Positions 8,423 to 17,728 of a stretch of 64,000 bases of DNA are shown one piece after another. The notes beneath the pieces were generated by a model. It was not told the DNA's origin and searched no databases. It was given only the letters and a program-made list of their open reading frames with translations. The number at the start of each line of letters is the position of its first letter. Position 1 is the stretch's first letter. Origin of the DNA: a bacterium OM1 bin76 (lineage in GTDB: Bacteria > Actinomycetota > Acidimicrobiia > Spongiisociales > ZC4RG35); assembly GCA_002238785.1 (NCBI GenBank), contig MPNA01000008.1:1-64000 (forward strand). Reading direction: 5' to 3'. The translations under genes were made by a program, and so were the position numbers.

Positions 8423-9640
8423 TCAGCCGGGGCTGCCTTCGATATTTCGCGGCATGGGCCTGCCGAGAATCTCAGAAAGTACTTCCTCGGTGTGGCGGCC
8501 CATCGGGGGAGCGGGCCGGGGGGAAAGTCGACCGGTTCCGAAGTCGAGGGGATGAGCGGCGGTGAGATACTCACCCACTCCCGGATGCTCGACCTCCTCA
8601 AACAGCGGGTTGGCCACAGAACAGCGAGAGTCTTCGGTGATCAGTTGACGAAAACTCTGATAGGGGCCCCAACAGAGCCGCCATTGCGTCAGCACTTCTC
8701 CCGCTTCCGCCAAGGTGCGGGAGGCAAACCACGGTTCCAACACCGCCGAGATCTCGATTCGGGCGCGAAACCTGTCACCCTCATCGCCGAGGTTCAGACC
8801 GGAATCCGCCGCAATCCGATCCATCTTCTCCTTCGAACCGGTGGCTTCCACCAGGTCATGCCACTGGCGATCCGTTATCACCACCACCATTAGCCTCCTG
8901 CCGTCAGAAGTGGAGAAGTCACGGCCGTAGGCGCCAAAGACATAATTGCCATGGGAGTCTCGATCGTCTTCGTTGACTGCCACCTCCCCGATGTGCCCCA
9001 GCGCGGAAACGGTGTGGAGGGCTACATCGGTCAGGGAAAGCCGCACCAGTTGCCCCTCTCCGGTCCGGAGACGGTGACGCTCGGCAGCCAGTACCGCATT
9101 GGACACCATGCTCCCGGCAATCACATCCCATGCCGGCAGGACATGGTTGACCGGCCCGGCATCCCCCGGACCCGTTACTTCGGGGTACCCCACTGCCGCG
9201 TTGACCGTGTAATCCACCGCGATCGACCCGTCCGGGTTTCCTCGTAGGACAACCATGATCAGATCAGGCCGGATTCGGGAGAGGCGCTCATAGGACAGCC
9301 ACCGGGGAGACAGGTTGGTGATGAAGATCCCGGCGTCCTCACCCGCAGCGGTTATCAAGTCGACCAGGGTCGCCCTCCCCTCCTCCGATCGCAAATCGAG
9401 ATTCACCGAACGCTTGCCGGCATTGAGCCCTGCCCAATAGAGACTCCTACCGTCGGCCGTGACCGGCCATCGGCCATAATCGAGCCCTCCTCCCGGTGGA
9501 TCGACCCGGATCACATCGGCGCCCAGGGAGGAAAGCGTCAACCCGGCCATCGGAACCGCCACGAAGGCGGACAGTTCCACCACCCGCATGCCGTCCAGAA
9601 TCCCCCGCGCCGGGTTGTGGATTGTCTTTTGGGATCCCAT
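8423..9640 (-). CDS. mct: 2-methylfumaryl-CoA isomerase (CoA transferase family III)
   Basis: This CaiB/BaiF-type CoA transferase of 405 aa is very like the Chloroflexus enzyme that moves CoA within mesaconyl-CoA (C1 to C4) in the 3-hydroxypropionate bicycle. Diagnostic stretches are the N-terminal GILDGMRVVELSAFVAVPM, DVIRVDPPGGGLDYGRWPVT, VNHVLPAWDVIAG, GNYVFGAYGRDF and the C-terminal HPLDFGTGR. The ATG at 9640 puts the conserved start 11 residues in. A TAGGAT -10-like box ends 7 nt before it, suggesting a leaderless transcript. The gene is divergent from a probable methylsuccinyl-CoA dehydrogenase, whose product would be its substrate. Confidence 0.8.
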   Translation of the reverse strand: MGSQKTIHNPARGILDGMRVVELSAFVAVPMAGLTLSSLGADVIRVDPPGGGLDYGRWPVTADGRSLYWAGLNAGKRSVNLDLRSEEGRATLVDLITAAGEDAGIFITNLSPRWLSYERLSRIRPDLIMVVLRGNPDGSIAVDYTVNAAVGYPEVTGPGDAGPVNHVLPAWDVIAGSMVSNAVLAAERHRLRTGEGQLVRLSLTDVALHTVSALGHIGEVAVNEDDRDSHGNYVFGAYGRDFSTSDGRRLMVVVITDRQWHDLVEATGSKEKMDRIAADSGLNLGDEGDRFRARIEISAVLEPWFASRTLAEAGEVLTQWRLCWGPYQSFRQLITEDSRCSVANPLFEEVEHPGVGEYLTAAHPLDFGTGRLSPRPAPPMGRHTEEVLSEILGRPMPRNIEGSPG

Positions 9641-9669
9641 TGCCACCATCCTACGATTTTTGATTTGGT

Positions 9670-11268
9670 TTGAACGAACACAGCACATCCGCAATTCCCG
9701 CCGCCGCCCAGGCTCTGGAGAACACCACCGCTGCCGCGGTGCGCAGGCTCGCGGAGGCATCCACCCGCCATCCCCAGGGTTTGGACGGCTGCCAGAGCCT
9801 TGCCTACCAAGTGGCTTTTCTCGCCTCCGAGTCCGCCGAAATGCGGGCCGTGGAGCGAGCTGTTGCCGAGGAGCACATGGGGGTCGCCACCGGGTCGCTG
9901 GTCGCCTCTCTGCTGGCCCGTTCCGGGCGTTGGCGCATCGATCGATTCGAGGAGTTGCAGGGACTGTCCAGCCGGTGGCTGGGAACCCCTGAGGTGAAGG
10001 GACTCGTTACCTTCGCCGGCAGGCTGTCGGATCCCGTGCTGAGTGAAGCAGAGCAGCCTCCCGACCCGGGTCTGGGGCCGGAACTGACTCTGGCGCGCCG
10101 TGAGTTCCGACGGTTCGCCCGAGAAGTCATCGTGCCCCACGCCGAGGAGGTTCATCGTCAAGACCTCGATGTCCCCGAAGAGGTGATAACGGGGCTGGCC
10201 GGATTGGGGGTGTTCGGGCTGTCCATCCCCGTCCGGTACGGCGGATCCCGAGATGACGACCATCCTCCACACCTGGCGATGGTGGTTGCCACCGAGGAAT
10301 TGAGCCGGGCCTCCCTGGCGATCGGAGGATCGCTCATCACTCGCCCCGAAATGCTCACCCGAGCCCTGACCAGGGGCGGGACCCAGTCCCAGAGACAACG
10401 TTGGCTTCCGGATATCGCCTCCGGAGAGAAGATGGTCGCCATCTGCGTCACCGAACCTGACTACGGATCGGACGTGGCCTCGGTAGCCACCACTGCCCGG
10501 CGGGACGGCGCCACCTGGGTCATCAATGGCGCCAAGATGTGGTCCACGTTCGCCGGACGGGCCGAGTTGCTCATGGTCCTGGTCCGTACCCACCCCGACC
10601 CTGACAGAGGACATCGAGGACTCTCCCTGTTCGTTGTGGAGAAGCCCGCCCGCGCCGGCCACTCCTTCACCTTGACGCAGCCCGGGGGAGGACGTCTGTC
10701 TGGCCGGGCGATACCCACCATCGGCTATCGGGGCATGCACAGCTTCGAACTGCAGTTCGAGAACTGGGTGGTACCCGCATCTGCGCTGATTGGAGAGGAT
10801 GAGGGCATGGGGAGAGGATTCCACTTGCAGATGCAGGCTTTCGCCACCGGGAGGCTCCAGACCGCCGGGAGGGCCCTGGGCCTGATGGAGGCGGCATTCG
10901 AGGCAGCCCGCGAATACGCGGCAGGACGGAGAGTCTTCGGTGGGACCTTGGATCAGTATTCCCTCACCCGGGAGCGTCTGGCGGAAATGGCTGCCCGAAT
11001 CGCCGCCCATCGGGCATTTGCCTACCAGGTGGCCGGGTACCTCGACGAGCCCCGCGGCCAGACCGAGGCCTCCATGGTCAAGGCCCTGGCCTGCCGGTCA
11101 GCCGAGGAGATAACCCGCGACGCCATGCAGATGTTCGGTGGGTACGGATACGCCGAGGAGTACCCGGTTTCCCGGTTCTTCGTGGACGCCCGGGTTCTCT
11201 CCATTTTCGAAGGCGCCGAAGAAGTGCTGGCGTTGAAGGTCATTGCCCGCCGCCTGCTGCGACCTTGA
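9670..11268 (+). CDS. mcd: Acyl-CoA dehydrogenase, probable (2S)-methylsuccinyl-CoA dehydrogenase
   Basis: This FAD acyl-CoA dehydrogenase of 532 aa is longer than the usual 380-400 aa. An extra alpha-helical N-terminal region covers about residues 1-140, and a standard fold follows: CVTEPDYGSDVASV, INGAKMWSTFAGRAE, a C-terminal QMFGGYGYAEEYPVSRFFVD and IFEGAEEVLALK. A long N-terminal extension is typical of methylsuccinyl-CoA dehydrogenase, which forms mesaconyl-CoA. The neighbouring mct would act on that product, so context and length agree. The start is uncertain: I use TTG at 9670, but the gap to mct is then only 29 nt. Another acyl-CoA substrate is possible. Confidence 0.68.
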   Translation: MNEHSTSAIPAAAQALENTTAAAVRRLAEASTRHPQGLDGCQSLAYQVAFLASESAEMRAVERAVAEEHMGVATGSLVASLLARSGRWRIDRFEELQGLSSRWLGTPEVKGLVTFAGRLSDPVLSEAEQPPDPGLGPELTLARREFRRFAREVIVPHAEEVHRQDLDVPEEVITGLAGLGVFGLSIPVRYGGSRDDDHPPHLAMVVATEELSRASLAIGGSLITRPEMLTRALTRGGTQSQRQRWLPDIASGEKMVAICVTEPDYGSDVASVATTARRDGATWVINGAKMWSTFAGRAELLMVLVRTHPDPDRGHRGLSLFVVEKPARAGHSFTLTQPGGGRLSGRAIPTIGYRGMHSFELQFENWVVPASALIGEDEGMGRGFHLQMQAFATGRLQTAGRALGLMEAAFEAAREYAAGRRVFGGTLDQYSLTRERLAEMAARIAAHRAFAYQVAGYLDEPRGQTEASMVKALACRSAEEITRDAMQMFGGYGYAEEYPVSRFFVDARVLSIFEGAEEVLALKVIARRLLRP

Positions 11269-11299
11269 CGGTGTCACCTACCAACTAGCCTTGTCCACC

Positions 11300-11671
11300 A
11301 TGGTGGAAATAATCGAAAAAGGCCAGTATCACACCGGGGATTTCTCGGAGGAATTGACGTCTGCGGAAGAAGGCAACCGCCACATCGGAACCAAGCTTCT
11401 GTTCCGAAACGATGAAGTGGGGGTGTGGGAGGTGCGCCTCCAGCCCGGAGAAAGGGGCGGGTTTCACCTTCACGACCGCCACTACTTCTGGACGGTTGTC
11501 AAGGGCGGGATAGGCAAGCAACGCACTGCCGATGGTGTTTATCACATCCGCCGGTACGAGGAAGGCGACACCAGTTTCCTGCCGCACTCGCCGTCGGATT
11601 CGGTGATCCATGACTTCGAGAATGCCGGGGACAGCGAGATCCGCTTCATCACAGTCGAACTCTACGACTGA
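11300..11671 (+). CDS. Cupin-domain protein
   Basis: This 123 aa single-domain cupin has the metal-binding motif region GERGGFHLHDRHYFWTVVKG at about residues 51-70 and a later SFLPHSPSDSVIHDFEN. Cupins of this size bind a small ligand or metal and can be enzymes or sensors; no substrate can be read here. The ATG at 11300 is preferred over the open frame from 11243, which overlaps mcd. It ends 3 nt before the TPP enzyme gene and is probably in the same operon. Confidence 0.7.
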   Translation: MVEIIEKGQYHTGDFSEELTSAEEGNRHIGTKLLFRNDEVGVWEVRLQPGERGGFHLHDRHYFWTVVKGGIGKQRTADGVYHIRRYEEGDTSFLPHSPSDSVIHDFENAGDSEIRFITVELYD

Positions 11672-11674
11672 CCG

Positions 11675-13243
11675 ATGTCCACGGCGGTAGCCCGCCGGAT
11701 CATCTCCGGTCTCAAGGCAGGGGGAACCAGGCGGCTTTTCGGAGTACCGGGCGGGGGACCCAACCTCCACAAGGTTGGCGCCGCCTCGGAAGAGGGCATC
11801 CCCTTTGTCCTTTGCCACACCGAGACAGCCGCCTGCATCGCAGCCTCCACCTACGGGCTCTTGAACGGCACGGTGGGAACGGTGGTAGTCACCCGCGGCC
11901 CAGGGGTGGCGTCGGCCGTGAACGGGATGGCCCAGGCCACCTTGGACAAGCAACCGCTGGTATTGGTGGGTGACACGGTTGCGGCCCATGACCGCTCCTG
12001 GGTCGGGCATCAGGAGTTCAACCAGCCCGCCTTGATGGAACCGGTGACCAAATGGAGCGGCACGGTGGGACACAGCTACACCACGCAGGCTTCGAAAGCC
12101 GCAGTTCGGTTGGCCAAGGCCCCTCCCCAGGGCGCAGTTCACGTGGACATGGACAGCACCGTCCCTGGGGACATGCCTCCAGATCCACCAGGTCTTCCAA
12201 CCGAACTCGTCCCTCCCGATTCCGTAATGCGCCTGGCGCGTCGGGCGGAGCATCCGCTGCTGATCGTGGGAACCGGCGCTCTCCCTTGGATCAAGGAGGT
12301 GCGACGGGTAGTGGCCGGCACCGGCTGCCCCGCCCTGACCACCTACCACGCCAAGGGCCTCATAGACGAGACCACCCCCGAATTCGGAGGACTGTTCACC
12401 AGTTCCCGCCTGGAGGGGCCCCTCCTTCGAAAGAGCGACCTGGTCCTGGCGGTGGGGGTGGATCCCGTGGAGCCCCTTCCGCAGCCCTTCAGGCACGATG
12501 CGCCGGTCGTTGAGATCAACCCGTGGCCCCAATCCCGGAACTTCTTCCCGAGCCAGGCCGACATCCAAGGCCCCGTCGGTCCGATCCTGGAATCCCTGGC
12601 GGCCGGCCTGACCGACAATTCCTGGGACGAGGCCGAGGGTCAGGCAGCATGGCGAGCCGCCCGCCGATCACTGTGGGAGACCGGACCCGGGTTCACCCCC
12701 CATCAGGTGGTGGAAGCAGTTGGACATTGGTCCGCCCAGCAGGGAGGAGCGACGGTTACCTTGGACGCCGGGGCCCACTTCTTGGTGGCTATGCCGTTTC
12801 TGCCGGCGACTCAACCCCGCCAGGTCCTGATCTCCAACGGTCTGTCCACAATGGGATATGCACTCCCAGCGGCGATGGGCGCCGCTCTCGCCAATCCGGA
12901 GAAACCGGCGGTGTGCCTCACCGGCGACGGCGGTCTGGGCTACGTGCTGGCCGAGTTGGAGACCCTGGCCAGGACCCAGGCACAAGTCGTGGTGGTGGTC
13001 TTCAACGACGCGGCCCTTACGCTGATCGAACTCAAGCAACTCCCCGGCCAGGGCGGGCCGGGCGCCGTGCGCTATATGACCAGCGACTTCGCGGCCATCG
13101 CCCGCGCCTGCGGTATGGAAGGGGTGGTAGCCGAGAACCCATCGCAGTTGACCGCGGCGCTGCATGGACCCCGGCCTCGTCTCATCGATGCCCGGATTGA
13201 TCCCACCGCCTACCGGACGGTGATCGAGGCCGCCCGAGGCTAG
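11675..13243 (+). CDS. Thiamine-diphosphate enzyme, acetolactate synthase/benzoylformate decarboxylase type
   Basis: This 522 aa cytosolic enzyme has three domains: a PYR domain with the catalytic glutamate in CHTETAACIAAS (about residue 50), a central domain (about 190-320), and a PP domain with the metal/TPP motif beginning GDGGLGYVLAELETLA and ending VFND. It decarboxylates or ligates a 2-oxo acid. No regulatory subunit gene lies nearby and the valine-pathway partners are absent, so an anabolic IlvB role is unlikely. Position in the cupin/monooxygenase cluster suggests a catabolic 2-oxo acid decarboxylase. The substrate is unknown. Confidence 0.78.
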   Translation: MSTAVARRIISGLKAGGTRRLFGVPGGGPNLHKVGAASEEGIPFVLCHTETAACIAASTYGLLNGTVGTVVVTRGPGVASAVNGMAQATLDKQPLVLVGDTVAAHDRSWVGHQEFNQPALMEPVTKWSGTVGHSYTTQASKAAVRLAKAPPQGAVHVDMDSTVPGDMPPDPPGLPTELVPPDSVMRLARRAEHPLLIVGTGALPWIKEVRRVVAGTGCPALTTYHAKGLIDETTPEFGGLFTSSRLEGPLLRKSDLVLAVGVDPVEPLPQPFRHDAPVVEINPWPQSRNFFPSQADIQGPVGPILESLAAGLTDNSWDEAEGQAAWRAARRSLWETGPGFTPHQVVEAVGHWSAQQGGATVTLDAGAHFLVAMPFLPATQPRQVLISNGLSTMGYALPAAMGAALANPEKPAVCLTGDGGLGYVLAELETLARTQAQVVVVVFNDAALTLIELKQLPGQGGPGAVRYMTSDFAAIARACGMEGVVAENPSQLTAALHGPRPRLIDARIDPTAYRTVIEAARG

Positions 13244-13281
13244 GGTATTCTCAAACTCCAACGCCAGAGAGGAGCTATCCA

Positions 13282-13812
13282 ATGTCCATAACCGTGGCCA
13301 GGTTTCTAGATGTAGCCGACGGACTCCAACCAAACCAGTTTTCAGTGGGGGACCGGGTCCAGATCGGTGGGTTGAACGATGTCGACCCCGACCATAAACA
13401 GCTGATGGACGGGCAGGTCACCTCGGTGATGGCGGTCATGGGAGGGGATGGTCGCCCCAACCTGTCTGCGATGTGGTTCGACTATGACGGCGACGCCAAT
13501 CGGGTGTTGGTCAATGTGGCCGCTCAACGCAAGAAGACCTCTTGGATCAGGGCCAACCCCCAGATCACCGTGATGTTGATGAATCCGGCCAATCCCTACC
13601 ACTGGATGAGCATGAAGTGCACCGTGGAACGAGAAGTCTCCGAGGACGATCCTGCCGAGGGCGCGATGGTAACCGCCCAACTGGACAAGATCTGGACCAA
13701 GTACACCGGCGCCGAGCCACCCTACGGTCTGCGTGACCCGTCCATCAACGAACGCAGGGTTCTATTCATTTGCAAGGTGGATCGGATCGCCACTTTCGGG
13801 AGATCTGCTTGA
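13282..13812 (+). CDS. Pyridoxamine 5'-phosphate oxidase-like flavin split-barrel protein
   Basis: This 176 aa protein has a split beta-barrel pattern typical of FMN- or F420-binding proteins (MDGQVTSVMAVMGGDGRPNL, then the strand pair NRVLVNVAAQRKKTSWI). A strong AGGAG site stands a few bases before the ATG. It follows the TPP enzyme by 38 nt and precedes an FAD monooxygenase on the same strand, so it may be a flavin or F420 reductase for that cluster. The partner role is inferred from position only. Confidence 0.7.
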   Translation: MSITVARFLDVADGLQPNQFSVGDRVQIGGLNDVDPDHKQLMDGQVTSVMAVMGGDGRPNLSAMWFDYDGDANRVLVNVAAQRKKTSWIRANPQITVMLMNPANPYHWMSMKCTVEREVSEDDPAEGAMVTAQLDKIWTKYTGAEPPYGLRDPSINERRVLFICKVDRIATFGRSA

Positions 13813-13813
13813 C

Positions 13814-15007
13814 TTGACCACCAGCCGCTGGCCCCGGGTAGCGGTAATGGGAGGGTCGATCGGCGGGCTGACCGCCGGTTTGCTGTTGCGCGACCTGGGA
13901 TGCCAGGTGGACATCTACGAGCGATCCTCCGAGGCGCTCCAGGATCGGGGAGCGGGCATCATCCTGCTCCCCCATACCTATCGGTACTTCGACGAATACA
14001 GCCCTCTCGACACCAGAGAAGTCTCCATAGCGCCTTACTGGTGGACATTTGTAGACCGCAGAGGCCAGGTGTTGTCCAAAGAGCCCCTGGGTTCTCTGAT
14101 CAGTTCTTGGAACACCATATACCGGGGCCTTCTGTCGGACTTCGGAGAGGACCGCTACCACCTGCGCAAGGAAGTGACGGGATTCTCGCAGACCGAGAAG
14201 AAGGTGCGGGTGAGGTTCGCCGACGGTGAGGAGGTCGCGGCCGACCTGCTGGTGGCGGCCGACGGGATCAATTCGCTGGCAAGGTCGATCCTCAACCCGC
14301 CCGTCTCCCCGGCCTACGCCGGGTACGTGGCCTGGCGAGGGACCATTCCCGAGTCGGATCTGAGCCCCGCAGCCGCTGAAGAAACCACCAACGCCATGGT
14401 GTACTGCCTGATGCCCAGCGGGCACTCCCTGGCCTATGCCATACCCAGCCAGACCGGAAGCCTGGTGCCGGGCGAGCGCCTCATGAATCTGGTCTGGTAC
14501 TACAACTGCCCCGAAGGCGCTCCTCTGGATGACCTGCTGACCGACACCGAGGGAATCAGGCGCCCCTGGTCGGTACCCCCCGGTTTCGTTCGCACCGAGA
14601 CTCTGTCCCGGGTGCGACGAGAGGCGGAGGAGACCATGGCGCCGGTGGTGCGGGAGGTGGTGGACGGCGCCGAGGATCTCTTCATCCAGGTGATATTCGA
14701 TGTGGCGTCACCGCGCATGGCCCGCGGAAGGGTATGCGTGATCGGTGACGCCGCCTTCGCGGTGCGGCCCCACGCCGCGGCGGGGACCGCCAAAGCCTGT
14801 GACGACGCCTTTGCACTCCGCGACTCTCTTGCGGAGAAGCAGGGAAACGTGACGGCGGCGCTACGGCATTGGGAGCCAGGCCGGTTGGAGGTTGGCCGAA
14901 ACCTGATCGCCCGCTCCCGTTGGATCGGGGAAACCTATCAAGTCCGATGCGACGCCATCCCAGGCGACCCCCGCCTCCAATACGGCTTGTACGGCCCCGG
15001 CAATTGA
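13814..15007 (+). CDS. FAD-dependent aromatic monooxygenase
   Basis: This group A flavoprotein hydroxylase of about 397 aa resembles 2,6-dihydroxypyridine 3-hydroxylase and HpxO. The N-terminal Rossmann loop is VMGGSIGGLTAG, the NAD(P)H/FAD segment is LLVAADGINSLARS, and the second FAD motif is RVCVIGDAAFAVRPHAAAG. The start is inferred as TTG at 13814, right after the stop of the preceding gene. The frame stays open to 13733, but that part overlaps the previous coding sequence. Its substrate is probably a small aromatic or N-heterocycle. Confidence 0.78.
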   Translation: MTTSRWPRVAVMGGSIGGLTAGLLLRDLGCQVDIYERSSEALQDRGAGIILLPHTYRYFDEYSPLDTREVSIAPYWWTFVDRRGQVLSKEPLGSLISSWNTIYRGLLSDFGEDRYHLRKEVTGFSQTEKKVRVRFADGEEVAADLLVAADGINSLARSILNPPVSPAYAGYVAWRGTIPESDLSPAAAEETTNAMVYCLMPSGHSLAYAIPSQTGSLVPGERLMNLVWYYNCPEGAPLDDLLTDTEGIRRPWSVPPGFVRTETLSRVRREAEETMAPVVREVVDGAEDLFIQVIFDVASPRMARGRVCVIGDAAFAVRPHAAAGTAKACDDAFALRDSLAEKQGNVTAALRHWEPGRLEVGRNLIARSRWIGETYQVRCDAIPGDPRLQYGLYGPGN

Positions 15008-15100
15008 GGCGCCACGGAGGCTCGACAGTCACCTAACGAGCTGCGATGCACCCTTGACGTGTAACTGCGCCGTCCTCTTGAGGGTGACGGTGGTTTCCGG

Positions 15101-16027
15101 CTATCTGTTGAGAGCAGCCAGCATGGCCGAGCCCATGTCGGGAGGAGTGGGGGCTATCTCGATTCCCGCCTGTCGGAAAGCCTCGATCTTGCTCTGTGCG
15201 GTGCCCTGCCCACCGGATATGATCGCCCCGGCGTGTCCCATCCGCTTACCCGGAGGAGCGGTGAGCCCGGCGATGAATCCCGCCACCGGCTTGGTCATCC
15301 GGGAGCGTACGAACTCAGCTGCTTCCTCTTCAGCAGGCCCCCCGATCTCACCGATCATCAACACTCCCTCCGTAGCCGCGTCGGCTTCGAACAACCGCAG
15401 GGCGTCCACGAAACTGGTGCCGTTCACCGGATCGCCCCCGATCCCCAATGCGGTGGTCTGTCCCAGGCCAAGGTTGGTCAGTTGATAGACCGCCTCGTAG
15501 GTGAGAGTTCCCGACCGGCTGATCACCCCCACTCTTCCAGGGTTGTGGATGTATCCCGGCATAATCCCCAACTTGCATTCACCCGGGGTTATTACGCCAG
15601 GGCAGTTGGGTCCCAGCAAGCGGGAGGAGCGCGACTGCAGGTAGCGCTTCACGGTCACCATGTCATTGACCGGCACCCCCTCGGTGATGCAGACGATCAG
15701 TTCCACCCCGGCTTCTGCCGCCTCCATGATTGAATCGGCGGCAAAGGGAGGAGGGACGAAAATCAGGCTGGCGTTGGCGCCGGTAGCTTCCACCGCCTCG
15801 CTGACCCCCGAGAACAGCGGCAGGTCGACTGTGAAGGTGTCCGATCTGCCCGGAACACCGCTGTGATCGGTCTTGCCCTCAAATCTGTGGGTCTCTCCCG
15901 CACGGCGCGGATGGACTCCGCCTACCACCTCAGTCCCATACGCAATGATCTGCCGGGCATGAAACTGCCCCGCTCGACCCAAGCCCTGAATCAACAGCCT
16001 GGTGTTCCTATTGCAGAGGATGCTCAT
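15101..16027 (-). CDS. sucD: Succinyl-CoA synthetase alpha subunit
   Basis: This is the CoA-binding, phospho-histidine subunit of the TCA-cycle ligase. Signatures are [48 protein letters not shown] and [14 protein letters not shown], the last holding the phosphorylated histidine. Between [11 protein letters not shown] and VDLPLFSGV there is an insertion of roughly 15 residues not seen in the E. coli enzyme. The ATG at 16027 overlaps the sucC stop as ATGA. A malate-CoA ligase role is possible for this family but nothing nearby supports it. Confidence 0.92.
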   Translation of the reverse strand: MSILCNRNTRLLIQGLGRAGQFHARQIIAYGTEVVGGVHPRRAGETHRFEGKTDHSGVPGRSDTFTVDLPLFSGVSEAVEATGANASLIFVPPPFAADSIMEAAEAGVELIVCITEGVPVNDMVTVKRYLQSRSSRLLGPNCPGVITPGECKLGIMPGYIHNPGRVGVISRSGTLTYEAVYQLTNLGLGQTTALGIGGDPVNGTSFVDALRLFEADAATEGVLMIGEIGGPAEEEAAEFVRSRMTKPVAGFIAGLTAPPGKRMGHAGAIISGGQGTAQSKIEAFRQAGIEIAPTPPDMGSAMLAALNR

Positions 16028-17244
16028 CGGCATAACTCCACTATCTGCCGAGCCCCATCCGCCATGTCGATGGCCGACACGACGGCCAGCCCCGATTCGG
16101 CGATCATCCGGCGACCCAGATCAACATTGGTTCCCTCGAGGCGCACCACCAGCGGGACGGACAGGCCGACTTGCTGTGTGGCGGCCAGCACCCCTTCGGC
16201 TATGACGTCGCAATGGACGATCCCCCCGAAGATGTTGACGAAGATCCCCTTCACGTTCGGATCGGCGGTGATGATCCGAAAACCCGTAGCCACCCGCTCC
16301 GCATCGGTGTCACCTCCCACGTCCAGGAAGTTGGCGGGGGTACCACCGTAATGCTTGACGATGTCCATGGTGGCCATGGCCAGACCGGCGCCGTTCACCA
16401 TGCATCCGATCTCCCCGTCCAGCTTCACATAGTTGAGTCCGGCCTTGCGGGAGGTGGTCTCGGCGGGCTCCTCCTCGCTCTCGTCCCGCATCTTGGCCAC
16501 CTGCGGGTGCCGGTAGAGCGCATTGTCCTCGAAGGACACCTTGGCGTCGAGCGCCAGGGCCTCTCCGGATGTGGTAATGACCAGGGGGTTGATCTCCAAT
16601 AACTCGGTGTCCAGATCTGAAGCCGCGTCAACCAGCCTCTGCACCAACTTGGTGTAGGATGAGACCGCCTTGCCCGACAGCCCCAGGCGCCGGGCCAGCC
16701 TTCTAAGTTGGAACGGGCGGATTCCCACTGCCGGATCGATGGTCTCGGTGATCAGCTTCTCGGGAGACTCCTCCGCCACTTTCTCGATCTCGACCCCTCC
16801 TTCGGTGGACGCCAGAATCACAGGGCGGGAGACCTTGCGATCCAGTTGCACAGCCAGATACAACTCCTGGGCGATGGCCACCCCTGCCTCGACCAGCAGG
16901 CGGTTGACCACCTTGCCCGACGGGCCGGTCTGGACCGTGACCAGAGTCGACCCCAGCATTTTCTCGGCCAGCAATAGCATCCTCTTTCGCATCAGATGCT
17001 TCTGCCCCGAGGCCACGATGTTCACCCCACCGATCCCGGCATCGGGATGTTCCCTGAATTGTCCCTTTCCGCGGCCTCCAGCGTGGATCTGAGCCTTGAT
17101 CACCACCAGGTGACCTCCGACCTCCTCCAGCAACTCCACGGAGGCATCCGCTGCGTCTTCCGGGGTAAACGCTGCCTTGCCGGCAGGGACAGCCACGCCG
17201 TAGGAGGCCAGCAGTTCCTTGGCCTGGTGCTCATGAATGTTCAC
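16024..17244 (-). CDS. sucC: Succinyl-CoA synthetase beta subunit
   Basis: This 406 aa ATP-grasp subunit binds the nucleotide and pairs with SucD. The N terminus [19 protein letters not shown] is the classic start. The ATP-grasp core holds [16 protein letters not shown], and [11 protein letters not shown] and [19 protein letters not shown] complete the family pattern. A GTG at 17244 is the likely start because the extra ten codons upstream lack homology. It is translationally coupled to sucD. Confidence 0.94.
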   Translation of the reverse strand: MNIHEHQAKELLASYGVAVPAGKAAFTPEDAADASVELLEEVGGHLVVIKAQIHAGGRGKGQFREHPDAGIGGVNIVASGQKHLMRKRMLLLAEKMLGSTLVTVQTGPSGKVVNRLLVEAGVAIAQELYLAVQLDRKVSRPVILASTEGGVEIEKVAEESPEKLITETIDPAVGIRPFQLRRLARRLGLSGKAVSSYTKLVQRLVDAASDLDTELLEINPLVITTSGEALALDAKVSFEDNALYRHPQVAKMRDESEEEPAETTSRKAGLNYVKLDGEIGCMVNGAGLAMATMDIVKHYGGTPANFLDVGGDTDAERVATGFRIITADPNVKGIFVNIFGGIVHCDVIAEGVLAATQQVGLSVPLVVRLEGTNVDLGRRMIAESGLAVVSAIDMADGARQIVELCR

Positions 17245-17308
17245 AAGCCGAATTATGGTAGCCCGGCCCCGCAACCGCCCTGCCGTCGGGGCTTCTCAGC
17301 AGGGGTTC

Positions 17309-17692
17309 CTACAGGTGGTTGTCAACCCACTCGACGATCTCTTCCAAGGACGCCCCGGGACCAAAGATACGGGCCACCCCCATGCCGAGCAGTTGTTCCA
17401 CGTCCTCGGCGGGAATGACTCCTCCCCCGAAGACCACGATGTGGCCGGCGTCGGCGGACGCCAGCAGATCAAGAATGGGAGGAAAGATCGACAGGTACGC
17501 TCCCGACATCACCGACAGACCTATAGCGTCCACATCCTCCTGGATAGCGGCGGCCACCACTTGCTCCGGGGTCTGGTGGAGCCCGGTGTAGATCACCTCA
17601 TGCCCGCCGTCACGCAGCGCCCGGGCTACCACCTTGGCGCCGCGATCATGACCGTCCAGACCTGCCTTGGCAATCAAAACGCGTCTTCTCAT
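17309..17692 (-). CDS. Cobalamin-binding small subunit of an acyl-CoA mutase
   Basis: This 127 aa stand-alone B12-binding domain has the DxHxxG motif as DGHDRG (histidine ligand to cobalt), then SVMSGA and VFGGGVIP. It matches the C-terminal domain of methylmalonyl-CoA mutase, which in many archaea and some actinobacteria is a separate chain. The catalytic large subunit is not in the window. It follows sucCD on the same strand, which links propionate or ethylmalonyl-type metabolism to succinyl-CoA. Which mutase it serves cannot be told from this chain. Confidence 0.85.
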   Translation of the reverse strand: MRRRVLIAKAGLDGHDRGAKVVARALRDGGHEVIYTGLHQTPEQVVAAAIQEDVDAIGLSVMSGAYLSIFPPILDLLASADAGHIVVFGGGVIPAEDVEQLLGMGVARIFGPGASLEEIVEWVDNHL

Positions 17693-17728
17693 CCGCCCAA
17701 GGGTAGAGCCACCATTACCATCAATTCC

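Noticed and set aside
9538-11010. 490-codon frame on the minus strand
   Set aside because: It is the antisense of the acyl-CoA dehydrogenase gene, lacks domains and is rich in Gly/His/Gln as expected for a shadow frame.
11285-12568. 427-codon frame on the minus strand
   Set aside because: It is antisense to the cupin and TPP-enzyme genes, both of which have clear motifs on the plus strand.
15101-17244. sucC-sucD as malate-CoA ligase (mtkAB)
   Set aside because: The sequences match succinyl-CoA synthetase throughout, and no serine-cycle genes such as a malyl-CoA lyase are nearby.
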